A DNA stretch of 64,000 nucleotides from assembly GCA_002418895.1 (NCBI GenBank), contig DIFA01000017.1, forward strand, positions 1 through 64,000. Direction: 5' to 3'. The translations under genes and the position numbers were made by a program. Below are positions 9,694-19,376 of the stretch, piece by piece. Numbering within the stretch: position 1 is the first letter of the stretch; the number at the start of each line of letters is the position of its first letter. The notes under the pieces were generated by a model. It was not told where the DNA came from, did not search any database, and saw only the letters and a list, made by a program, of their open reading frames with translations. Source of the stretch: Dehalococcoidia bacterium UBA5760 (GTDB lineage: Bacteria; Chloroflexota; Dehalococcoidia; Dehalococcoidales; UBA5760).

Positions 9694-10674
9694 TTGTCTC
9701 GCCTAGTGATACCGAAGATTACCTGTGTTGAGAGTAAGGAGAATTTTGGTCAGTTTCTGGCTGAGCCGCTGGAAAAGGGCTTCGGCGTTACTCTGGGGAA
9801 TTCCCTGCGCAGAGTACTGCTCAGCTACCTCCCCGGGGCAGCGGTAACCGGGGTTATGATTGAGGGAATACAGCACGAATTCTCCACTATTCCTTACGTA
9901 AAAGAAGATGTTACCGATCTGATTCTTAATTTTAAAGAGTTGAGAATCAGCTCCCTTTCCGGACAGCCGGGTAAATTGATACTGGAGGCAGAGGGGGAGA
10001 GACGTGTTTACGCTTCGGACATCAGGCCGTCGACTGATCTTAGCATTGCTAATCCGGAACTATACTTAGCCACTCTGGATTCGTCTGAAGCGAGACTCTA
10101 TGTGGAACTGGATGTTGAAATAAATGAAGGTTATCGGCTGGCTTCATCCACTGATAACCTGCCTATCGGGGTGATTCCCATTGATGCTATCTTTACGCCG
10201 GTGCGAAAGGTCAATTTTACCGTTGAGCCGACGCATGTTGGTGAGGTGACCAGCCGTGAACGGCTGTCTCTGGAGATATGGACGGATGGTACGATATCAC
10301 CGGTAGAAGCCCTCACCCGTAGCGCGGCTATTTTGGCGGAGCAGTTGACTGCTTTTGTTGACTACGCCCAGGTCTCCCGGGCCGATGAAGAGGAACAGGT
10401 TGTACGATTATCTATACCTGCAGAGTTATACGATATGCCGGTGACCGACCTGAATCTATCGGTGCGCACTATGAATTGCCTGAGACGCGGTAATATTGAG
10501 ACAGTAGGACAGATTATCAGTAAGAAAGAGAGTGAGTTACTGGCGTTGAGGAACTTCGGGCAGAAGTCTAAACAGGAGATAGAGGAACGCCTTGGGGAAT
10601 TGGGGCTTTCTCTTAAACTTCAGACGGAAGAGCCGACTACTTCAGCGGAAGAGGAGGAGGAAGATGAGGCATAG
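9694..10674 (+). CDS. rpoA: RNA polymerase alpha subunit
   Basis: Dimeric scaffold of RNA polymerase. The 326-residue product starts with TTG 9694, behind an AAGGAGGGAG ribosome site. The N-terminal domain includes [22 protein letters not shown] and the dimerisation region. The C-terminal domain (about residues 245-310) contains [22 protein letters not shown], which binds UP-element DNA and activators. It ends in an acidic Glu-rich tail that overlaps the rplQ start by 11 bases. Confidence 0.98.
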   Translation: MSRLVIPKITCVESKENFGQFLAEPLEKGFGVTLGNSLRRVLLSYLPGAAVTGVMIEGIQHEFSTIPYVKEDVTDLILNFKELRISSLSGQPGKLILEAEGERRVYASDIRPSTDLSIANPELYLATLDSSEARLYVELDVEINEGYRLASSTDNLPIGVIPIDAIFTPVRKVNFTVEPTHVGEVTSRERLSLEIWTDGTISPVEALTRSAAILAEQLTAFVDYAQVSRADEEEQVVRLSIPAELYDMPVTDLNLSVRTMNCLRRGNIETVGQIISKKESELLALRNFGQKSKQEIEERLGELGLSLKLQTEEPTTSAEEEEEDEA

Positions 10675-11017
10675 ATTATCCGGGAGAAAACTAGGCAGGC
10701 ATTCAGGGCACAGAAGGGCAATGTATCGTAATCTGGTGACCGACCTCTTGGGCTATGAGAAGATTACTACTACGGAGGCTAAAGCCAGAGAGATACACGG
10801 TATGGCTGAGAGGGTTATTACCATGGGCAAGAAGGGAGGGCTTCATGCCCGCCGTCAGGCATTATCTTTTGTTATTGACGCCAAAACGGTTGATAAGGTA
10901 TTTGATAAACTTGCTTCTAGATATGCCGAGCGTAGCGGGGGCTATACTCGTATCATTAAGTTGGGTCCTAGATTAGGTGACGGTGCAGCTATGGTTAGGT
11001 TGGAACTGGTAGAGTAA
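10664..11017 (+). CDS. rplQ: 50S ribosomal protein L17
   Basis: L17 (bL17) is a bacterial large-subunit protein. The true start is ATG 10664, giving the family N-terminus [20 protein letters not shown] and a 117-residue product; an open frame extends further upstream to 10592 but that part would only be an alternative reading of the rpoA tail. The [20 protein letters not shown] segment is typical. The start overlaps the end of rpoA, implying coupled translation. Confidence 0.97.
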   Translation: MRHRLSGRKLGRHSGHRRAMYRNLVTDLLGYEKITTTEAKAREIHGMAERVITMGKKGGLHARRQALSFVIDAKTVDKVFDKLASRYAERSGGYTRIIKLGPRLGDGAAMVRLELVE

Positions 11018-11030
11018 AAAGGTTGCGAGG

Positions 11031-11801
11031 TTGGTGGCAGTCACCAGGGTTGTTTTAATAATAGAATATGACGGCAGACGCTATCACGGTTCTCAGCTCC
11101 AGGTTGGACTGGCTACTATACAGGAAGAGATAGAGCAGGCAATACGGGGGCTTACCGGAGAGAGTTGTCGGATAGCGGCAGCCAGCCGCACTGATGCCGG
11201 GGTTCATGCTTGCGGGCAGGTGGTTAGTTTTCGTACTAATTCGATCCTTCCTGAGCAGACCTTTGTGAATGGGTTAAACTACTATCTGCCCAGGGATATC
11301 GCGGTTAAGGCTGCCTATAGAGTAGCTGGCTCTTTTGATGTCCGGCGTGATGCCGTTAGCCGGGAATACAGCTACTATATTTTAAATAGTTTGACCCGTT
11401 CTCCGATCTGGATGGGTTTTGCTCATCTTGTTGGTGGGTATCTGGATATTGAGGTTATCAATGAAGCCTGTCAGGCTCTTCTTGGTGAGCGTGACTTTGC
11501 TTCGTTTGCCAGTATTACTGGTGTAAATAAGAAATGCACCGTGCGGTATGTGTATCGGGCAGTAATGGAGAAGCGGGGAGAATTGGCTGTTTTCAACATG
11601 GTGGCCAATTCCTTCTTACCCCATCAGGTGCGTAATACAATCGGACTGTTAATAAAGGTTGGACTGGGTAGAGTAAGTCCCGGTGAATTTCGTAGTATAA
11701 TTGAGGCGAGGGTGCCGGGTCTGGCCGGTCCGATGGCGCCGGCCTGTGGACTACGCCTGATACGGGTAAATTACCCGGTCTCTTTCGGAGGAGAGACATA
11801 A
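11031..11801 (+). CDS. truA: tRNA pseudouridine(38-40) synthase TruA
   Basis: Converts uridines 38-40 of the tRNA anticodon arm to pseudouridine. The 256-residue product has the catalytic Asp in [14 protein letters not shown] and the family segments [10 protein letters not shown] near the N-terminus and [17 protein letters not shown] in the second half. The start is TTG 11031, with GTG 11034 as an equally possible start. Its stop overlaps the rplM start by one base. truA before rplM-rpsI is a common arrangement. Confidence 0.96.
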   Translation: MVAVTRVVLIIEYDGRRYHGSQLQVGLATIQEEIEQAIRGLTGESCRIAAASRTDAGVHACGQVVSFRTNSILPEQTFVNGLNYYLPRDIAVKAAYRVAGSFDVRRDAVSREYSYYILNSLTRSPIWMGFAHLVGGYLDIEVINEACQALLGERDFASFASITGVNKKCTVRYVYRAVMEKRGELAVFNMVANSFLPHQVRNTIGLLIKVGLGRVSPGEFRSIIEARVPGLAGPMAPACGLRLIRVNYPVSFGGET

Positions 11802-12250
11802 TGAAAACCTATAGTGTTAAGGTTTCTGAGATTAAGCGGGAGTGGCATGTTATTGATGCCTCGGATAAAATCCTGGGCAGGTTGGCTACCGAGGCAGCTA
11901 AATTGCTGATGGGTAAGCATAAATCAATGTTTTGCCGCCACCTGGATGTCGGTGATTTTGTGGTTATTCTCAATGCTGAAAAGATCCGGGTTAGTGGTAA
12001 TAAGGTCAAACAGAAGGTATATTATCGACACTCGGGATACCCTGGTGGTTTTAAGAGCGTTACTCTTGAAGAGCTGATGCAGAATCATCCCACCCGTGCC
12101 GTTGAATATGCGGTTAAGGGGATGTTACCTCATAATCGATTGGGTGCCAGCATGATCAAGAAGCTGAAGGTATACGTCGGTGATAAGCATCCTCATCTAG
12201 CTCAGACAGAGGGTAAGCTGGTTAATGCTGAAGGTAAAGGAGAGAAGTGA
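11801..12250 (+). CDS. rplM: 50S ribosomal protein L13
   Basis: L13 (uL13) is an early-assembling large-subunit protein. The 149-residue product contains the family motifs [22 protein letters not shown], the [16 protein letters not shown] strand and [29 protein letters not shown] ribosome site lies inside the end of truA. It is followed by rpsI after an unusually long 81-base gap. Confidence 0.98.
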   Translation: MKTYSVKVSEIKREWHVIDASDKILGRLATEAAKLLMGKHKSMFCRHLDVGDFVVILNAEKIRVSGNKVKQKVYYRHSGYPGGFKSVTLEELMQNHPTRAVEYAVKGMLPHNRLGASMIKKLKVYVGDKHPHLAQTEGKLVNAEGKGEK

Positions 12251-12331
12251 GGTCTTACTGCAGCAACCGCTTCTCATTAGTACCAAGGAAGGGGGGTAAA
12301 GAGTAGGGATTCTATCATCCTGAAAAGAGAT

Positions 12332-12736
12332 ATGGTTCAGATGGAAACACAAGCTTACTTTTACGGAACTGGCAGACGTAAAACGGCCACTGCCAGAGTA
12401 AGACTGATGCCGGGAGAAGGTGCTATTATCGTGAATAATATGCCCTATGAAGAGCGGTTTACCCGCTTTGAGCACCGGCGCACCATACAGCAGCCGCTTC
12501 TCGTTACAGAAAGCCTCGGTAGATATAACGTTGTGGTTAAGGTAGAAGGGGGTGGCATATCAGGTCAGGTCGGGGCTATTTCCCACGGTATTGCGAGGGC
12601 TTTATCTAAATCCGATGAGAGGCTCAGGTCGGTACTCCGTCAGGGAGGACTGCTGACGCGGGACTCTCGAGTCAAGGAACGAAAAAAGGTTGGTTTGAAG
12701 AGGGCTCGTAAAGCACCTCAGTACACCAAGCGTTAG
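12332..12736 (+). CDS. rpsI: 30S ribosomal protein S9
   Basis: S9 (uS9) has a C-terminal tail that reaches the P-site tRNA. The 134-residue product shows YGTGRRKTATARVRLMPGEG, the GGGISGQVGAISHGIARAL segment and the terminal KKVGLKRARKAPQYTKR, the family signature ending. ATG 12332 and ATG 12341 are both possible starts; neither has a strong ribosome site, and a GGAAGGGGGG run lies too far upstream to decide. It is the last gene of the plus-strand superoperon. Confidence 0.97.
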   Translation: MVQMETQAYFYGTGRRKTATARVRLMPGEGAIIVNNMPYEERFTRFEHRRTIQQPLLVTESLGRYNVVVKVEGGGISGQVGAISHGIARALSKSDERLRSVLRQGGLLTRDSRVKERKKVGLKRARKAPQYTKR

Positions 12737-12780
12737 CCTTTGTCAGGGGAAAATAGGTTAGTTTGTTCTAGCTGATTAGG

Positions 12781-12828
12781 ATGCCGGGATCATAAGTCCG
12801 TGTTTATGGCTGTTGATTCCGGCATTTT
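12781..12828 (+). terminator. Intrinsic terminator after rpsI
   Basis: A 12-base inverted repeat (12781-12792 with 12814-12825, one G-T pair) beginning ATGCCGG and ending CCGGCAT is followed directly by a short T run. A smaller nested repeat (CATAA/TTATG) lies in the loop. It sits 45 bases after the rpsI stop and just before the convergent gene at 12839, so it probably stops transcription from the ribosomal side; symmetry may let it act both ways. Confidence 0.75.
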
Positions 12829-12838
12829 CACTACCGGA

Positions 12839-13234
12839 CTAGATCAGCCTCCAGTCCTTGTAGCCCTGCCGGATAATAGCTAGATACTCGGCGGAGGGCT
12901 TGCTTTCCTGGGCCTGGCGGTTGTTGATGTAGGTTACTGCTTCGATCGGCTCATTATCCTCGTTATTCACGATGACGTTTAGCCGTTGATAATCGCTACC
13001 CTCGAATTTGTCCAGCCGATTCAAGCACTCCGCGCTGACCTCATAGATGCCGCCTCTGACCTTTTCTCCCCTGAAAGATCGTATTGTAGCCACTCCCCCC
13101 CGCCAAGTCCGGGCCCATCCGGTGAAGACCAGTTGGTAGTGATGAAGGGTGGCGGTGAACCTTGGCCTGCTCTCCGGGCAGCGTTCTTGCATCTGTTTCC
13201 GGTTCAGGTTTGAGGCGTAGGCAAAATAGTACAT
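12839..13234 (-). CDS. Gamma-glutamylcyclotransferase-like protein
   Basis: The 131-residue product matches the GGCT/AIG2-like fold. The N-terminal YFAYASNLN corresponds to the substrate-loop motif YFAYGSNL, with Ala in place of the usual Gly. The central GGIYEV is followed by LDKFEG, where the Glu is in the place of the catalytic acid. Family members cleave gamma-glutamyl amides to 5-oxoproline, but many small members have unknown substrates. It is convergent with rpsI, and a 39-base gap separates it from the isomerase gene upstream on the same strand. Family is fairly sure; substrate is unknown. Confidence 0.8.
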   Translation of the reverse strand: MYYFAYASNLNRKQMQERCPESRPRFTATLHHYQLVFTGWARTWRGGVATIRSFRGEKVRGGIYEVSAECLNRLDKFEGSDYQRLNVIVNNEDNEPIEAVTYINNRQAQESKPSAEYLAIIRQGYKDWRLI

Positions 13235-13273
13235 TTATTCACCTGGTAAAGCCTGATTGGTAACCCGACTTTT

Positions 13274-14344
13274 CTATTTCCCCCGGGCCAGCTGCTCTTT
13301 AAGAAAGTCTATCGCTTTTACCGGTGAAGGGTCAACCTGATAAAGTATTGCCAGGTAGTAGCTGACATAATCACCAAAGAGTATCATGCTCATAACCTGG
13401 CCCAAGGGGTCGTCCCCATCGCCATCAACAATCTGGTAATCAATCCTTGCTTGTTCTAAGAGCTGGCAGGTTACCTGGTAGCGGAGCTGTAACCGTTCCG
13501 GCAACAGGGGAGAGCGGAGCAGCACTACAAATAGCTTACTGGCCAGTTCCGCGGGAAATTGGTAGCCGACAATGGCATTGTGGTTCAGTTCCGGAAAGAC
13601 TTCGTAGAAGGACCAGGCTTTACTGTTCTCATTAAGCTGCGTCTTCCAGCGGCGGGCTACCTCAGAGGCTATGCCGGCGCCATATACTACCGGCAGGTGT
13701 TGATATAGTCTGACTGATAGTTGTTTGGCCGGATTTCTGTCTATTGGTACACTTTCGCTCATTCTTCGGGATAAGTTCTCCAGAGTAGGTACCGTTTTGA
13801 CTATCTCCTGTGATTTATCGCTTATTATGTTTAGCTTCTGTAGGAAACAGAGGATTGGTATCAGACTAAAGGGTAGTGCTGCCCTGGGTTGGGCTTTATA
13901 GTCAAAGCTGAAGACGGGGATGTTTCTTCTTTCCGCCATCGTGCTGAGTTTACCTCCGGTGGTGATGGCTAGTTTTTTAGCTCCTGTCTTAATAGCCTGC
14001 TCAAATGCAGACAGGGTCTCCTCGGTGTTCCCTGAGTAGCTGGAGGCAATAAGAAGGGTCCTGTCATCAACAAAGCCGGGCAGTTGATAACCCCGGCAGG
14101 TCATGATGGGTATCTTAGTCTCGGTTGCTACCAGACTGCTGACTAAATCGCCGCCGATAGCCGAACCGCCCATACCTAAAATCACTACCTTATCGACGCT
14201 GGTATAGTCCGGGGGCAGGTCGAAATCTGTCGCCATTTGCCAGGCTATTTGACATAATGATGGCATCTTCTTGAGGTGGGCGAGCATATTTTCACGGTCA
14301 CATTTCTTTAGTGCCAGAGAGTCATCTAAGGTTGCAGCATCCAT
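13274..14344 (-). CDS. Bifunctional phosphoglucose/phosphomannose isomerase (SIS domains)
   Basis: Interconverts fructose-6-phosphate with glucose-6-phosphate and mannose-6-phosphate. The 356-residue product has two sugar-isomerase (SIS) domains. The first shows VVILGMGGSAIGGDLV and the phosphate loop SSYSGNTEET. A GSTQ-like region is not obvious, but the long C-terminal half with the ELNHNAIVGYQFP segment carries the Glu/His catalytic set of the archaeal-type bifunctional PGI/PMI. It stands next to a phosphohexomutase gene, so the pair probably supplies hexose-1-phosphates. Confidence 0.9.
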   Translation of the reverse strand: MDAATLDDSLALKKCDRENMLAHLKKMPSLCQIAWQMATDFDLPPDYTSVDKVVILGMGGSAIGGDLVSSLVATETKIPIMTCRGYQLPGFVDDRTLLIASSYSGNTEETLSAFEQAIKTGAKKLAITTGGKLSTMAERRNIPVFSFDYKAQPRAALPFSLIPILCFLQKLNIISDKSQEIVKTVPTLENLSRRMSESVPIDRNPAKQLSVRLYQHLPVVYGAGIASEVARRWKTQLNENSKAWSFYEVFPELNHNAIVGYQFPAELASKLFVVLLRSPLLPERLQLRYQVTCQLLEQARIDYQIVDGDGDDPLGQVMSMILFGDYVSYYLAILYQVDPSPVKAIDFLKEQLARGK

Positions 14345-14406
14345 TGACCCTACCCCCTATTTCACGGAATGGAGCAGTCCCTTTGTTTCTGATTTCCCCG
14401 GGGTGG

Positions 14407-15834
14407 TTAATCTTTAACCAGTTCCTGGGCTAGCCCGAGTAGTCTTTCTAATCTTTCCTGTGAGTTGCTTTCCGCGTAGAGCCGGAGCAGCGGTTCGGTG
14501 TTGGAAAACCGGATTAAGAGCCAGGAGGTATCAGCCAGCATGAACCGGAAGCCGTCCCTGGTATCCAGGCTGTCTACCCTGATGTTATCTATCGACTCAG
14601 GATTGTAGTTGCTGACCCGTTTGTTGATGGCCTGGCGCTTACTCTCACTGAATTTAACATCAATACGTCTGTAGTAGTGAGGACCGACCTTGCTGTGCAG
14701 ATAGTCAATTAGCTCTGAAGGGCTTTTTCCTGTCTTGATCATCAGGTCGAGGAAATAGAGGCCGGCCAGTATTCCATCCCGCTCTGTAACGTGACCTCTG
14801 AAGCCGTAGCCGCCGCTTTCTTCACCACCGATAAGCGCCTGCTCATTTTTCATTATCGGTGCCACATACTTGAATCCTACCGGTGTTTCATAGACCGGTA
14901 CGTTAAATATTTCTCCCAGGCGATAGGCCATACTGCTCATCGTTAGCGTCTTGACTATCGGCCCTCTTTCTCCGCGTATCTCAAGCAGATAGAGGCAAAG
15001 CAGGGCAAAAACATGTAGAGTACTGATGAAAGCGCCGTTCTCATCGATAATCCCGATGCGGTCGGCATCGCCGTCAGTGGCCAGTCCTATGCTGGCCCTT
15101 TCCTTTCTGACTGTAGCGGTCAGCCTGCTCAGGTTGGGACCTATTGGCTCCGGTTGCTCTATGCCGGGAAAAAGGGGGTTCCGTATGCTGTTTATCTCAA
15201 CAAGTTCGATATTACCGCCGGAGAGGAGTTTTTCAAAATACCCTGCACCGGCTCCGTACATAGGGTCGATGGCTATCTTTAATCGGGAGCTTCGTATTTC
15301 CTCCAGATTGATCAGTCTGGAGAGCTGCCGGCAGTAGATCGGTTCCAGGTCAAGAAGTTCTACTAGCCCCAGTTCCCGGGCTTGCGACAGTGGCATCTTG
15401 TTTATCTTTCCGGTAGCTAGAATACGGGTAATATTGTCCTCTATTCTGGCCGTAACCTGGGATGCAGCGCTGGAACCGGAATCGTCCTTGAACTTAAAGC
15501 CGTTCCATCGTGCCGGGTTGTGACTGGCGGTTATGATAATACCGCCTCCTGCTTCTTGGGAGGTAATGCTGAAGCTCACTACCGGGGTTGGAGTGGCTTT
15601 GGGGCAGAGGCATACCTTGACTTTATTGCCGGCGACTACCTCGGCAGCGGCGGCGGCGAAGTCTTCGGAGGCAAAGCGGGTGTCAAAGCCAATAATGATT
15701 CCCTGCCGGGCCAGCCCGGTCTCTTTCAGGTAGTCGGCTACCGCCTGGGCACATACCCGTACGTTATCGAAGGTGAAGTCCTGGGCAATAATTCCCCGCC
15801 AGCCGTCGGTACCGAATTTAATGAGATTGTCTAT
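14407..15834 (-). CDS. Phosphoglucomutase/phosphomannomutase, apparent non-standard start
   Basis: Alpha-D-phosphohexomutase moving phosphate between C1 and C6 of hexoses. The catalytic serine loop GGGIIITASHNPARWNG, the metal loop ATDGDADRIGI, the sugar loop GGEESGGYGF and the C-terminal RFSNTEPLLRLY phosphate loop are all intact. The coding frame continues upstream of the first GTG (15579) through the invariant N-terminal KFGTDGWRGII segment, up to an in-frame TGA at 15841-15843. Between that TGA and the motif there is no ATG, GTG or TTG. An AAAGGAG sits ten bases before ATA 15834, which would give 475 residues, the usual family length. A one-base indel is the alternative. Confidence 0.85.
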   Translation of the reverse strand: MDNLIKFGTDGWRGIIAQDFTFDNVRVCAQAVADYLKETGLARQGIIIGFDTRFASEDFAAAAAEVVAGNKVKVCLCPKATPTPVVSFSITSQEAGGGIIITASHNPARWNGFKFKDDSGSSAASQVTARIEDNITRILATGKINKMPLSQARELGLVELLDLEPIYCRQLSRLINLEEIRSSRLKIAIDPMYGAGAGYFEKLLSGGNIELVEINSIRNPLFPGIEQPEPIGPNLSRLTATVRKERASIGLATDGDADRIGIIDENGAFISTLHVFALLCLYLLEIRGERGPIVKTLTMSSMAYRLGEIFNVPVYETPVGFKYVAPIMKNEQALIGGEESGGYGFRGHVTERDGILAGLYFLDLMIKTGKSPSELIDYLHSKVGPHYYRRIDVKFSESKRQAINKRVSNYNPESIDNIRVDSLDTRDGFRFMLADTSWLLIRFSNTEPLLRLYAESNSQERLERLLGLAQELVKD

Positions 15835-15865
15835 TCTGCTTCATCTCCTTTGTTCTTACTCTACA

Positions 15866-17080
15866 CTACTTACCCAGTGCTTCTTTTCTCAATATATCCG
15901 CTTTGTCTGTCTTTTCCCAGGGAAGGTCCAGGTCGTTCCGCCCGAAGTGTCCGTAGGCGGCAGTCTGCCGGTATATCGGGCGGCGTAGGTTAAGGTCTCG
16001 AATAATTGCTCCCGGTCGGAGGTCGAAATGCTTATTAATCAGGTTGGTGATAACATCATGGTCGACTTTGGCGGTGCCGAAGGCCTCAATGGATACGGAG
16101 AGCGGGTGAGCAACGCCGATAACATAAGCGATCTGTACTTCCAGCCGTTCGGCCAGTCCGGCGGCTACGATATTCTTGGCGATATAACGGGCGGCGTAGG
16201 CTGCCGAGCGGTCGACCTTGGTCGGGTCTTTACCCGAGAAAGCGCCACCGCCGTGTCGGGCAATACCGCCGTAGGTGTCGACCAGAATCTTACGGCCGGT
16301 AAATCCGGTATCGGAAACCGGTCCGCCTATCACGAACCGTCCGGTAGCATTGATGTAGACTTCCGTTTCATCATCGATTAATGAGCAAGGAACGATTGCT
16401 TTTACTACCTGCTCTTTGATATCCTTCTCTATCTGTTCGCTGCTGACGTTATCGTTGTGCTGAGCGGCGATAACTACGTTGGTGATACGCTTAGGGGTGC
16501 CCTTACTGTATTCGACGGTTACCTGTGACTTGCCATCGGGGCGCAGGTACGGCAAGGTCTTGTCCTTTCGCACCTGGGCCAGCCTCTGGCACAGCTTGTG
16601 TGATAGAGAGATAGGCAGTGGCATAAGCTCCGGGGTTTCGCTACAGGCAAAGCCGACCATCATACCCTGGTCACCGGCGCCAATCCGCTCGATTTCATCG
16701 CTTAGGGCGGCGTCTTTCTTAACTTCTCTCGATTTGCTCACTCCCAGGTCGATATCAGCTGACTGCTCCTTAATGGATACCAGTACCCCGCAGGAACGGT
16801 AGTCAAAACCATAACTGGGGTTAGTGTAGCCGATGTCGTGGACTACCCCTCTGACTACCTGTGGTACTTCAACATAGCAGTCGGTGGTAATCTCACCGAG
16901 GACGATTACCATTCCGGTGGTCGTTGCTACTTCACAGGCAACCCGGGCGTAGGGGTCTTTTTCCAGAATATGGTCCAGAATAGCGTCTGATATCTGGTCA
17001 CACATCTTGTCCGGGTGTCCTTCGGTTACTGATTCCGAAGTGAGTAGATATTTTGATGCGTTCTTAAAACTGTTCGTCAT
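15866..17080 (-). CDS. metK: S-adenosylmethionine synthetase
   Basis: Makes S-adenosylmethionine from methionine and ATP. The 404-residue product shows [20 protein letters not shown] at the N-terminus, [12 protein letters not shown], the P-loop-like [18 protein letters not shown], and the DLPWEKTD ending. Length matches the family. It is 12 bases downstream of ahcY, so both belong to one transcript making and recycling the methyl donor. Confidence 0.98.
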   Translation of the reverse strand: MTNSFKNASKYLLTSESVTEGHPDKMCDQISDAILDHILEKDPYARVACEVATTTGMVIVLGEITTDCYVEVPQVVRGVVHDIGYTNPSYGFDYRSCGVLVSIKEQSADIDLGVSKSREVKKDAALSDEIERIGAGDQGMMVGFACSETPELMPLPISLSHKLCQRLAQVRKDKTLPYLRPDGKSQVTVEYSKGTPKRITNVVIAAQHNDNVSSEQIEKDIKEQVVKAIVPCSLIDDETEVYINATGRFVIGGPVSDTGFTGRKILVDTYGGIARHGGGAFSGKDPTKVDRSAAYAARYIAKNIVAAGLAERLEVQIAYVIGVAHPLSVSIEAFGTAKVDHDVITNLINKHFDLRPGAIIRDLNLRRPIYRQTAAYGHFGRNDLDLPWEKTDKADILRKEALGK

Positions 17081-17092
17081 TTTTTCTCCTTT

Positions 17093-18358
17093 TTATGTCC
17101 CTTCTTTCCAGCTGGCTAAATATTGATCTTGCTCAGGGGTAAGCCTGTCTATTTGAATACCCAGAGATTGAAGCTTCAGCCGGGCTATCTCTTTATCTAT
17201 TGCTTCAGGTACCGGGTAGACCTTCTTCTTAAGACTACCGCTGTTCTCCGCCATATATTTCAGACAGAGGGCCTGGTTGGCAAAGCTCATGTCCATCACG
17301 CTGGCGGGGTGTCCTTCGGCGGCGGCCAGGTTAATCAGTCTCCCTTCTCCCAGTAGACACAAGTGGCGCCCGTCTTTCAGGGTATATTCATCGATGAAGC
17401 CCCGTATACGTTGTTTACTGATAGCGATACTCTCCAGTGCCGGGATGTTTATCTCGACGTTAAAATGTCCGCTGTTGGCCAGTATGGCGTTGTTCTTCAT
17501 CACCTCTAGATGGGCTTTATCGATAACATTTTTGTTGCCGGAAATCGTAATGAAGACATTACCGATTTTTGCTGCCTCTAGCAGGGGCATAACCTGGTAG
17601 CCGTCCATGACTGCTTCGAGAGCACGGGTCGGTTCTACTTCACATATAATTACCTGGGCGCCCATCCCCCTGGCTCTTAGAGCGATGCCACGCCCGCACC
17701 AGCCATAACCGCAGACCACCACGTTCTTGCCTGCCCACAGGATGTTGGTGGCACGGGTGATGCCATCGATAGTGCTCTGCCCGGTGCCGTAGCGGTTATC
17801 AAAAAGGTACTTGGTCTTAGCATCATTTACCGCAATGATGGGGTACCGCAGCTCACCCGATTTTTCCAGACTGCGTAGTCGTATCACGCCGGTGGTAGTC
17901 TCTTCAGTGCCACCGATGACATCCCGAATTAGATCGCTCCGTTTGGTATGGAGGGTGGTGACCAGGTCGGCGCCGTCATCTACGGTGAGATGAGGCTTAT
18001 TGTCCAGGGCAGTGTTGATATGCTGGTAGTATCTTGTCTCATCTTCACCCTTGATGGCGTTGGTGGGTATGCCGTAATCGACCAGGGCGGCAGTAACATC
18101 GTCCTGGGTACTGAGGGGATTGGAGGCGCAGAGAATAACGTTAGCCCCCCCATCCTTTAGAGTCAGAGCCAGATTGGCTGTCTCGGAGGTAATATGCAGG
18201 CAGGCCGAGATACGGATCCCTTTTAGCGGTTTTTCGGCGGCGAACCGTTCCCTGATCAGCCTTATTACCGGCATCTCGCGGGAAGCCCATTCTATCCGCT
18301 GTTTACCTGTTTCGGCCAGAGCAGGATCCTTAATATCGTATAGTTTGCCTGGGGTCAT
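17093..18358 (-). CDS. ahcY: Adenosylhomocysteinase
   Basis: NAD-dependent hydrolysis of S-adenosylhomocysteine to homocysteine and adenosine, clearing the inhibitor of methyltransferases. The 421-residue product has the N-terminal substrate part ([20 protein letters not shown]), the [18 protein letters not shown] hinge, and an NAD-binding [24 protein letters not shown]. An AAAGGAG ribosome site precedes ATG 18358. It is the first gene of the ahcY-metK unit and has a structured 5' leader. Confidence 0.98.
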   Translation of the reverse strand: MTPGKLYDIKDPALAETGKQRIEWASREMPVIRLIRERFAAEKPLKGIRISACLHITSETANLALTLKDGGANVILCASNPLSTQDDVTAALVDYGIPTNAIKGEDETRYYQHINTALDNKPHLTVDDGADLVTTLHTKRSDLIRDVIGGTEETTTGVIRLRSLEKSGELRYPIIAVNDAKTKYLFDNRYGTGQSTIDGITRATNILWAGKNVVVCGYGWCGRGIALRARGMGAQVIICEVEPTRALEAVMDGYQVMPLLEAAKIGNVFITISGNKNVIDKAHLEVMKNNAILANSGHFNVEINIPALESIAISKQRIRGFIDEYTLKDGRHLCLLGEGRLINLAAAEGHPASVMDMSFANQALCLKYMAENSGSLKKKVYPVPEAIDKEIARLKLQSLGIQIDRLTPEQDQYLASWKEGT

Positions 18359-18410
18359 CAGTTGCTCCTTTCAAATCCTCTATCTATCTCTATGAATTGC
18401 CTGTCCCGGG

Positions 18411-18463
18411 CATACCATAATCTGGTGTGATGAGATTCATGGCCGGGCATGTCCGGTATGGCC
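18411..18463 (-). promoter_or_regulatory. Structured leader element upstream of ahcY
   Basis: The roughly 250 bases between ahcY and the next gene contain nested inverted repeats. CATACC (18411-18416) can pair with GGTATG (18455-18460). Inside lie an AATCT/AGATT hairpin (18419-18437) and a CCGG/CCGG hairpin (18443-18456), partly sharing bases with the outer stem. The arrangement resembles a small three-way junction about 50 bases before the start codon. I could not match it to the known SAH or SAM riboswitch consensus motifs, so its role is open. Confidence 0.4.
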
Positions 18464-18517
18464 AGGGGGTAGAACTTTAATCATTTCGTGTCTGCCGGTA
18501 CACGACGGTATTAGTGT

Positions 18518-18526
18518 ATTCTAGCA
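18518..18526 (-). promoter_or_regulatory. Possible extended -10 promoter for ahcY-metK
   Basis: Read on the minus strand this is TGCTAGAAT, an extended -10 type sequence (TGn plus TAGAAT). No good -35 hexamer is seen at the right distance. It would start transcription about 150 bases before ahcY and so include the structured leader. Confidence 0.35.
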
Positions 18527-18605
18527 TATATTACTGGTTCGGCTCCAGTAAGTATCCCGGGTGTTTCCGGATGGTACCGGCCCGGGCTACTGTGATTGAA
18601 GAGAC

Positions 18606-19376
18606 TTAATCCCCTGGGTTAAAATCGTCGAATATTATATCTCGCTTCTTCTTGCCTACAATTGCGCTGTAGTATAGTTCCTTACCATCTATTGAGAACC
18701 TGTGCCGGTATTTTTGCTCGAAACGTACATCGAGGATATCATCGTTAAGCATCCTCTTGACCAGTCGGGCGAAACCGGTATCGTCCCGGTTGGTTAAGAA
18801 TTTATCCTTGATGTTAAACGCTATCCAGCCTCGATCCTGAATCAGGTTGAAGGCTTCCACAAAAGCGCCGGTGGGTATATCGCTAAAACCAAGTGCGGCT
18901 ACGGTGACGAGGCAGTTGAACCTGAATTCTGTCAGCTTCTTCCGGGTAGCAGGTTCTATCTGGCTCATGTCGATAACATGGTATTCATCATAAACACACG
19001 GACGGTCTCTACCTGCAGCCTTTCTGGCTTCGGGTAGAATATCAACGCCAATCATCCGCTCGCATTCCATCTGGCTCAATAAAGCTTCTCCTACCATTCC
19101 ATTCCCGGCGCCAAAGTCAAGCACCCTGAGACTATCCTCATTTTTGCTTGACTTATTTATCTCATAAGACAGCATGCTGGGTATTACCTCCCACGACCGA
19201 GACTTCAGCATATCACAGAACACCCTTTCGTACAGTCCGGGTATGTCATAAATTTCGGCATAGTCGTGGAGTCGAAGTCGTCTTTTATTGAAACCGTTAT
19301 CACTAACCCATAGCCACTCCTCACTTTGTTCCAGGGTGGCTTCTATTTTGGGAAGTGTCAATTCGCATCTTTTCAT
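18606..19376 (-). CDS. SAM-dependent class I methyltransferase, unknown substrate
   Basis: The 256-residue product has a Rossmann-type methyltransferase core in its middle. Motif I is VLDFGAGNGMVGEAL (about residues 86-100), followed by an acidic GVDILPEAR motif. The N-terminal 80 residues and the C-terminal part are not diagnostic. The start at 19376 has AAGGAGG ten bases upstream. It lies upstream of ahcY-metK on the same strand but is separated from it by the structured leader. The substrate cannot be told from sequence. Confidence 0.8.
   Translation of the reverse strand: MKRCELTLPKIEATLEQSEEWLWVSDNGFNKRRLRLHDYAEIYDIPGLYERVFCDMLKSRSWEVIPSMLSYEINKSSKNEDSLRVLDFGAGNGMVGEALLSQMECERMIGVDILPEARKAAGRDRPCVYDEYHVIDMSQIEPATRKKLTEFRFNCLVTVAALGFSDIPTGAFVEAFNLIQDRGWIAFNIKDKFLTNRDDTGFARLVKRMLNDDILDVRFEQKYRHRFSIDGKELYYSAIVGKKKRDIIFDDFNPGD

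Noticed and set aside
12251..12331. Missing gene between rplM and rpsI
   Set aside because: The 81-base gap holds no frame with a start and ribosome site; it appears to be only a long spacer.
15520..15993. 157-residue open frame on the plus strand
   Set aside because: It is antisense to the phosphohexomutase N-terminus and the metK end; its existence is explained by codon bias of those genes.
18359..18605. Known SAH or SAM riboswitch upstream of ahcY
   Set aside because: The structured region exists, but the conserved motifs of the known classes could not be found by eye, so no class is named.
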